Source of the DNA: CAXXOK01 sp035353615
Lineage (GTDB): Bacteria > Bacillota > Clostridia > Christensenellales > Aristaeellaceae
Direction: 5' to 3'
Length of the DNA stretch: 64,000 bases
NCBI GenBank assembly: GCA_035353615.1
Contig: DAOPZY010000002.1
Location: 1 to 64,000 of the forward strand
The notes below the pieces were generated by a model. It made no database searches. It worked only from the letters and a program-made list of their open reading frames with translations, and had not been told where the DNA came from. Of the stretch, positions 58,366-64,000 are shown piece by piece; within the stretch, counting starts at the first letter, position 1, and every line of letters begins with the position of its first letter. The position numbers and the translations under genes are program-made.

Positions 58366-60825
58366 ATGGCATCGGATGCTGACCAACGCGTCATGCCATC
58401 GTCGGCCATTGCCAGGGACGCGGAGCCTCCGAGGGGCAACGAAGCGCCCAACCTGTTTGCGCCCATCACCGTGGGCAACCGCATCACAGGCAACACGCGT
58501 GTGCACCGCAAACGCCTGCAGGCGCAGCTGTCTCCCGGCAGTAATTATGATTATGGCCGTGAAGAAACGGTATATTCTCTGGAAGAACCTCAGCCCCTCC
58601 CGGTTAACGAGGAGGAAACCATCGGCTACGGAAAAAGCGTACCGCCAACTTTTCTCAGGCGCACGCTGACCGATCCCTACCCGGAAGCCGCGCCCCGGTC
58701 CGTCGCAGGCTACGCGCCGGGCGCCATCCCGTTTGATACCGCCTACGCCAACATGGCGGCGGTGCAGGCCGCGGCCGCCGTGCAGATTTACGGCGAGGGT
58801 CTGAACGCGCCGCTTCCCTTCGCGTTTGCCAATCGGATGGACGAGGCGGCCCGGATGGGCGCGCAGAGCGCCGGATACGGGCTTGGAGCCTACGGCATCG
58901 CCATGCCTGCGCAAAAACCGAACCGGGAACCGCAAACGCCGGTTTTGGCAGCCGACGCGCAGGAAATGCCCGCCTTCTTGGCGACAGACGGTACCGTCGC
59001 GCCGGCTTACGCTTCCGTCAGGCGGCGGAAAACGCCGCCATTTCCCCCACAGGCAGGTCAGGAACCATCCGGCTCGGCAAATGGCGGCGAACCAATCGCC
59101 TTCACGTTTGACGATCCTGCCCGACAGCCAACCCCGCCGTCGCCTGCATTGGAAAATGCCCTTCCGCAAACTTCCGCACCGTCTGCGGAAACGCAGGAAC
59201 CCACGGCGGGCGAGCCGATCATGGATCGCGCCGCGGGCCGCCGAGGCGGCAGGCGGGTGGATCGGCTGCGCGAAAAGCAACTGCCGCCGGAATCACTGGC
59301 GGAATTGCCGCCCATGGCGCAACCCGTGTTTGATTCCTGGGCGGCCATGGGCTGGAAAGCGCCGGAACCCGCAGCGCTTGAAAGCACAGCGGTGTGGCGC
59401 AGCAGCGATTTGAGCATGTTTGAACGCAGCGCTTTTGAGGAGCCGCTCAACCCCTTCAGCAACCCGGTTGAGGGCGCGACGCCCTATCTGCCGAGCGACC
59501 GATACCCCTTTTGGGGCGGGCTTTCGCCGGCCGGGCCGGAAACCGGCGGGAACGTTTCAAGGGCATATTCCGAATCGGGCATGGATACCGCGCAATTCCC
59601 GCCCTATCCGGCGCAAACCGGCGAGGGCTATTTCGCGAACCTGCCGGAGGAAGCTGCCGCCGGAGAAAATATTCTCCCCTATGAAAACGGTTCGGGCGAG
59701 CCGCCGGAAAATCCGGGCGGCTACCCGCCGCCCTACCCCTCCGCCGCGCCCGCGCCAAAGCCCCGGCAGGCAAGGCCGACGCCTCAGCAGCCCGCGCCCA
59801 GGCATCCATGGCTGAACTTTGCCTCCATGAGCCCAACCCGCGTTGCGCTGCTGATCGCCTGCGCGCTGGCCGTAATTTTTTGCATGGTAGAGGTGGGCAA
59901 GATTGTGCTCAGCCTTGCGAGTAACGAACAGGAAATGAAAAAATACCGCGAGGACTATTATGCCATGGCCGGCGTGGATGTAAACAGCGGCAACGGCGTG
60001 GAACTGCTGCCGCAGGGGCAAACCTACGCCCCCACGGCCACGGCGACGCCCGCGCAAACGCCTACCGCCACGCCGCGTATCGACCAGAACGATCCGCTGA
60101 TCGGCGTCATGGATAACGGCGGCGTAACCCAAACCACGTTCCAGGCGGCATTGCCGACCGCTACCCCGGCTACGCGCACGCGGCTGACCCAGTACCCCAA
60201 CAACGCGCTGCTGAGCGTCAGTGATGATTTTACGGCCCTGTTGCAGGAAAACCCGGACGTGATGGGCCGCATTACCATCGACGGCGTGCTGGACGAGGTT
60301 TTTGTGAAACGGAACAACACGTTCTACCTTACGCATAATGCGCGCGGGGTTTTCGGCAGCACCGGCGCGGTGTTTGTGGACGAAAGCGTCGTGCTTAAAA
60401 AGCCGCCGGAAAACCTGCTGTTGCGCGGCCAAACCAACATTGAAGGAAAACTTTTCCAACCGCTGTTACAATATGCGACGGCAGGGGGGAATTTTGTTGC
60501 CAGTCATGGAATGATTACCTGTAACACCCTGTACGAGCAGGCGCGGTACGTGATTTTCGCCATCATAAGCGCGGACAGCGTGACCAATTCGCCGGATTAT
60601 TTCAACTATGCCGGGTACCCAACCTTCCAGAGCGACGCGCAGATGCTCCGCTATGTGGAAAACGCGAAGCAGCGCAGCCTGTATGCCATCAACGTGGGCG
60701 TAAAGGCTTCCGACCGGCTGCTGACGCTGGCCACCCTCGCCGATGGCAGCGAAACCAAAAACCTGGTGATACTCTGCCGCATGCTCCGCAACGGGGAAAC
60801 GGACGGGAACATCCAGCAGCAGTAA
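58366..60825 (+). CDS. Membrane protein with long Pro-rich region and inactive sortase-B-like domain
   Basis: 819 residues. Residues 1-490 are low-complexity, Pro/Ala/Glu-rich and predicted cytoplasmic. A transmembrane helix follows (about 491-513), then a Thr/Pro/Gln linker, then a domain from about 610 to 815 with the order and motifs of class B sortases. The catalytic His (YGHN) is replaced by RGQT (Q689), the Cys (TLSTC) by TLATL (L791), and the Arg position probably by N799. So it should not transpeptidate. CAGGAGG precedes the ATG. The function is unknown; a binding or scaffold role is likely. Confidence 0.8.
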   Translation: MASDADQRVMPSSAIARDAEPPRGNEAPNLFAPITVGNRITGNTRVHRKRLQAQLSPGSNYDYGREETVYSLEEPQPLPVNEEETIGYGKSVPPTFLRRTLTDPYPEAAPRSVAGYAPGAIPFDTAYANMAAVQAAAAVQIYGEGLNAPLPFAFANRMDEAARMGAQSAGYGLGAYGIAMPAQKPNREPQTPVLAADAQEMPAFLATDGTVAPAYASVRRRKTPPFPPQAGQEPSGSANGGEPIAFTFDDPARQPTPPSPALENALPQTSAPSAETQEPTAGEPIMDRAAGRRGGRRVDRLREKQLPPESLAELPPMAQPVFDSWAAMGWKAPEPAALESTAVWRSSDLSMFERSAFEEPLNPFSNPVEGATPYLPSDRYPFWGGLSPAGPETGGNVSRAYSESGMDTAQFPPYPAQTGEGYFANLPEEAAAGENILPYENGSGEPPENPGGYPPPYPSAAPAPKPRQARPTPQQPAPRHPWLNFASMSPTRVALLIACALAVIFCMVEVGKIVLSLASNEQEMKKYREDYYAMAGVDVNSGNGVELLPQGQTYAPTATATPAQTPTATPRIDQNDPLIGVMDNGGVTQTTFQAALPTATPATRTRLTQYPNNALLSVSDDFTALLQENPDVMGRITIDGVLDEVFVKRNNTFYLTHNARGVFGSTGAVFVDESVVLKKPPENLLLRGQTNIEGKLFQPLLQYATAGGNFVASHGMITCNTLYEQARYVIFAIISADSVTNSPDYFNYAGYPTFQSDAQMLRYVENAKQRSLYAINVGVKASDRLLTLATLADGSETKNLVILCRMLRNGETDGNIQQQ

Positions 60826-61208
60826 ACCCAAGCTCAGGCGCGCGACCGCCAAACGCCAGGGCGGCGGGTTAAACCCTGACTCGGCGTAAAAGATTCTGTA
60901 TAACCCCTTGCGAAGGACAAAACCCAAATGCCCTCGCCGCCGACCGCAACGCCACAGCGCCCGTTGCGCAGGCTTGATTGACGCAGATCGTTCTGTTACG
61001 CACGCCCAAGGCTTTGTGGGCTGTTCTCGCCGCCGGATCCGAGCGCGGCAAAGTTGGGCGTTGGGTGGTCAAGCCAAACCCGCAAGGGGCTTGTGCCCGT
61101 CAGCCGTTAACCCAGTAAAATGGATTTTCATTTTCTGTTGCGCTGCCGGCGCGGGCGCGCCCGACCGGCGACAATTCACCGTAAAATTCAAAGAATGGGG
61201 GTCGTTCC
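60826..61208. other. Intergenic region, no gene recognised
   Basis: About 380 bp with no supported gene, clear promoter or terminator. Confidence 0.4.
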
Positions 61209-62462
61209 ATGAAAAATCTGTTTCTCCACACCGGTGAGCTTTACCTGCCCGCAGCGGGAGTCAACCCCACGGCATGGGCATGCGTCGCGTGCGATCAGTT
61301 TACCTCGCAGCCGGAATACTGGCGGGAAGTGGAAGCGCTGGTAGGCCAACAGCCAAGCGCGTACCGCCTCATCCTTCCGGAAACGGAGCTGGCGCAGGCG
61401 GCGACCCGCGTGCCGCAAATTCACGCCGCCATGCGCGCATACCTGGACAACGGCACGCTTTCGGTGGGCGTTGCCGACGGGATGATCCTGACCGAACGCG
61501 GCACCGGCAGCGGGGATCGCCTTGGGCTGGTGGCCATGCTGGACTTGGAAGGGTATGAATATCGGGCCGGGAGCCATTCTCCCGTGCGCGCAACGGAAGG
61601 AACCATTGAGGAGCGGATTCCGCCAAGGCTTGCCGTGCGGCGCGGCGCGGCGCTGGAACTGAGCCATGTAATCCTGCTGATGGACGATCCGCATGAAACC
61701 GTGCTGGAACCCCTCTACCAGCGCCGCGCACAGCTTCCCCTGCTGTACGATTTTCCGCTGATGATGAATGGCGGGCATCTGCGCGGCTACGCCGTCACTG
61801 ACCCCGCGGAAGTTCAGGCGGTGTTTGCCGCGTTGAGCGCGCTGGACGATCACAAGACCGGGGACCTGCTGTTTGCCGTTGGCGATGGCAACCACAGTCT
61901 GGCTTCGGCCAAAGCCTATTGGGAAGAAGTCAAACCGACGCTGACCGCCGCGGAGCGTGAAACCCACCCCGCGCGCTTTGCGATGGTGGAGCTGGAAAAC
62001 ATCCATGACGGCGCGCTGGTGTTTGAACCCATCCACCGCGTGCTGTACGGTTTTGACGGCGACGATCTGCTGCCGGAGCTGGAAGCGTACGCGGAGGCGA
62101 AGGGCTGGTTGCTGGCCTGCAACGATCCGGGGCAATCCATCGACGTGGTTTATGAGGGCAAGGAAGTGCGCCTGAACGTGTGCGGTTCGCCCTATCCGCT
62201 TACGGTAGGCACCTTGCAGGCGTTTTTGGATGACTGGATTCCCGCCCACCCGGGCGTAACGCTGGATTATGTGCACGGCGAAGCGGCTGCGCGCGCCCTG
62301 TCGCAGGGGGTACGCACCGTCGCGTTCCTGTTGCCCGCGATGGACAAGCACGAGCTGTTCCCCGCCGTGGCCAAGCTTGGTTCCCTGCCCCGTAAAACCT
62401 TCAGCATGGGCGAGGCGCACGAGAAGCGGTATTACATGGAAGCCCGAAAAATCGTGCGGTAA
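61209..62462 (+). CDS. DUF1015 family protein
   Basis: 417 residues with the DUF1015 features CDQFTSQPEYW near the N-terminus and LFAVGDGNHSLASAKAYWE near the middle. The GDGNHSLA motif resembles a catalytic or metal site. The family is widespread, often near amino-acid genes such as serine synthesis, and has no settled function. The start follows a GGGGG site. Confidence 0.9.
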   Translation: MKNLFLHTGELYLPAAGVNPTAWACVACDQFTSQPEYWREVEALVGQQPSAYRLILPETELAQAATRVPQIHAAMRAYLDNGTLSVGVADGMILTERGTGSGDRLGLVAMLDLEGYEYRAGSHSPVRATEGTIEERIPPRLAVRRGAALELSHVILLMDDPHETVLEPLYQRRAQLPLLYDFPLMMNGGHLRGYAVTDPAEVQAVFAALSALDDHKTGDLLFAVGDGNHSLASAKAYWEEVKPTLTAAERETHPARFAMVELENIHDGALVFEPIHRVLYGFDGDDLLPELEAYAEAKGWLLACNDPGQSIDVVYEGKEVRLNVCGSPYPLTVGTLQAFLDDWIPAHPGVTLDYVHGEAAARALSQGVRTVAFLLPAMDKHELFPAVAKLGSLPRKTFSMGEAHEKRYYMEARKIVR

Positions 62463-62472
62463 GCGTTCCCAA

Positions 62473-62507
62473 CCGGCGCAGGCGTTCCCCCATTCGACCT
62501 GCGCCGG
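62473..62507. other. Hairpin after the DUF1015 gene
   Basis: CCGGCGCAGG and CCTGCGCCGG arms with a 15-nt loop, 10 bp past the stop. No T-tract; perhaps a weak terminator or stabilising 3' hairpin. Confidence 0.5.
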
Positions 62508-63017
62508 CGTTGGAACCGCCGCGAGGGGTTGCGCGACCGCCATCCATCACCGTCAGGCAGGCGGATCACACCACGGCGGAGGTTGGCGGCGGCGCCGGCC
62601 TCCGCCGTTTCGGGTTTGCGTCGCTATTGCTTTTTCTAAGCGCCTACTCTCCGGGCGCAGGGATGCCGCGTTTTGCGTCCCTTCCGCCGGGCTTTCCGGC
62701 GCATGGCCGTACCGGCCTTCCTTCGGGTGTGCGCAGGCGCTGCGCGCTTGCCGCTCGTGGGCGGGAAACGCGGGCTGCGCCAAGGCCCGGCGTGCGATCC
62801 GTTTCAGCCCAAAAACGGAACGCGCTCCGACGCGTGTTTTTTGCATATCCGTACGCATATTCACCCCGCGCCGCCGGAGGGGCGCGCTCCTGCTTTGCCA
62901 CGTCCCTCCCTACCAAAGAACAACACCGGCAAAGCTTTTTTGTGCCAATGCCGAACCGATATCGCCACAGGATAGGAGAATTGGCTTGAAATTTGCCAAA
63001 AAGCACAGAAAAAAGGC
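62508..63017. other. Intergenic region, no gene recognised
   Basis: About 510 GC-rich bases before the argG promoter. Overlapping open frames exist on both strands but none has a ribosome site or recognisable content. Confidence 0.4.
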
Positions 63018-63046
63018 TTGACAAACGGCTGCATATATTGCATAAT
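63018..63046 (+). promoter_or_regulatory. Promoter of argG
   Basis: -35 TTGACA (63018-63023), 17-bp spacer, -10 CATAAT (63041-63046). Confidence 0.85.
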
Positions 63047-63049
63047 ACG

Positions 63050-63063
63050 TGCATAAATATTCA
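63050..63063. promoter_or_regulatory. ARG box (ArgR operator)
   Basis: TGCATAAATATTCA matches the ArgR/AhrC consensus TGMATWWWWATKCA at every position. It lies just after the -10. A weaker TGCA-TATAT-TGCA element at 63030-63042, about 20 bp upstream, overlaps the -10 and may be a second half-site. Confidence 0.75.
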
Positions 63064-63077
63064 AGGAGGAAACCACC

Positions 63078-64000
63078 ATGGCAGTGAAGTCCAAACAAGA
63101 GATCAAGAAGGTCGTGCTCGCGTATTCCGGCGGGCTTGATACTTCCATCATCATACCGTGGCTGAAGGAAAACTATAACAATTGCGAGGTCATCGCCGTT
63201 TCGGGCGACGTGGGGCAGGGCACCGAGCTGGAAGGGCTGGAGGCGAAAGCCCTGAAAACCGGCGCCAGCAAGCTGTATGTGGAGGACCTGAAAGAGGAGT
63301 TCATCACCGATTACATCTACCCCACCATGCAGGCGGGCGCGGTATACGAAGGGGAATACCTGCTCGGCACCAGCTTCGCGCGGCCCATTATTGCCAAGCG
63401 CATTGTGGAAATCGCCTTGCAGGAAGGCGCGGACGCGATTGCTCACGGCTGCACCGGCAAGGGGAACGATCAGGTGCGGTTCGAGCTGACCATCAAGGCT
63501 TTCGCGCCGGATATGGCCATCATCGCCCCGTGGCGTGAATGGGATATTAAAAGCCGCGATGAAGAAATCGACTATGCCGAGGCCCACAACATCCCCCTGA
63601 AAATTAATCGCGAAACCAATTACAGCAAGGATAAGAACCTCTGGCACCTTTCCCACGAGGGGCTGGATCTGGAAAACCCGGCCAACGAGCCGCAGTATTC
63701 CAAGCCCGGTTTTTTGGAAATGAGCGTCAGCCCCGAGCAAGCCCCCGACAAGCCGACCTATGTGAAAATCGCCTTTGAAAAGGGCGTGCCCGTAACGGTC
63801 GACGGCGAAAAGCTTTCGCCCGTGGCGCTGGTAGAAAAGCTGAACCAGTTGGGCGGCGCCAACGGCGTGGGGTTGGTCGATCTGGTGGAAAACCGGCTGG
63901 TGGGCATGAAGAGCCGCGGCGTATATGAAACGCCGGGCGGCACCCTCCTGTACCGCGCGCATCAGGTGCTGGAAACCCTCTGCCTGGATCGGGATACCCA
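63078..64000 (+). CDS. argG: Argininosuccinate synthase (partial, runs off the window)
   Basis: 307 full codons without a stop before the edge; the family has about 400. It begins MAVKSKQEIKKVVLAYSGGL, with the ATP loop AYSGGLDTS, then HGCTGKGNDQVRFE and PWREWDI. It joins citrulline and aspartate in arginine synthesis. AAGGAGG precedes the ATG, and an ARG box covers the leader, so ArgR repression by arginine is expected. Confidence 0.97.
   Translation, partial: MAVKSKQEIKKVVLAYSGGLDTSIIIPWLKENYNNCEVIAVSGDVGQGTELEGLEAKALKTGASKLYVEDLKEEFITDYIYPTMQAGAVYEGEYLLGTSFARPIIAKRIVEIALQEGADAIAHGCTGKGNDQVRFELTIKAFAPDMAIIAPWREWDIKSRDEEIDYAEAHNIPLKINRETNYSKDKNLWHLSHEGLDLENPANEPQYSKPGFLEMSVSPEQAPDKPTYVKIAFEKGVPVTVDGEKLSPVALVEKLNQLGGANGVGLVDLVENRLVGMKSRGVYETPGGTLLYRAHQVLETLCLDRDT

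Noticed and set aside
62553..63054. Minus-strand open frames before argG
   Set aside because: They overlap each other and the argG promoter, with Arg/Ala/Gly-rich composition and no ribosome sites.

Overview
The window looks like chromosome from a high-GC, low-motility Gram-positive anaerobe, most likely a gut-type Clostridia member of the Bacillota. Supporting signs are AGGAGG ribosome binding sites, many sigma-A promoters with 17-bp spacers, a ferredoxin-dependent 2-oxoacid oxidoreductase, XpaC/TelA and LemA/TPM gene pairs, a Gld-type ABC exporter with a DUF4340 partner, and an amino-sugar-type uptake and salvage locus. No phage, CRISPR array, transposase or rRNA is visible. I see about 45 protein genes (argG runs off the right edge) and three tRNAs.

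Layout. 1-700: three tandem copies of a ~193-bp repeat. 703-2087: azlCD amino-acid export. 2494-6484: TPM, LemA, TelA and XpaC genes, all on the minus strand. 6996-9148: a Pro/Gln-rich single-pass membrane protein, divergent from a 2-oxoacid:ferredoxin oxidoreductase operon (9492-12760) whose alpha subunit carries an unusual three-repeat helical tail. 13116-14863: a CPA2-type cation/proton antiporter with a long leader. 15218-24794: a minus-strand carbohydrate locus (nucleotidyltransferase, anomeric kinase, Gfo/Idh oxidoreductase, epimerase/reductase, binding protein, two permeases) with a divergent AraC regulator; one permease carries a ~260-residue membrane extension. 25002: tRNA-Arg. 26511-35825: cell-envelope glycosylation-type and membrane genes, a rhodanese lipoprotein and a 66-bp tandem repeat. 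36063: C69 dipeptidase. 38040-38192: tRNA-Glu and tRNA-Gln. 38455-40240: rpsB-tsf. 40523: HD protein, followed by a second triple 190-bp repeat array. 41834-47606: Ohr and a GldA/GldF/GldG/DUF4340 exporter. 47898-48609: a Crh/HPr-like gene overlapping mgsA. 48948-52530: heterodimeric ABC exporter. 52671: secreted SH3/peptidoglycan-binding protein. 55343: threonine aldolase. 56666: purA. 58366: membrane protein with a sortase-B-like domain that lacks the catalytic residues. 61209: DUF1015. 63078: argG behind an ArgR-type box.

The most unusual signals are: (1) a modular repeat family placed just beyond stop codons, always in the same orientation relative to the upstream gene, where a terminator would be expected; (2) a Crh-like HPr paralogue fused by overlap to mgsA; (3) a pseudo-sortase B; (4) the amphipathic 38-residue repeats on the 2-oxoacid oxidoreductase alpha subunit; (5) the permease with an extra membrane domain in the sugar locus. 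All functional assignments come from reading the sequence without database searches.
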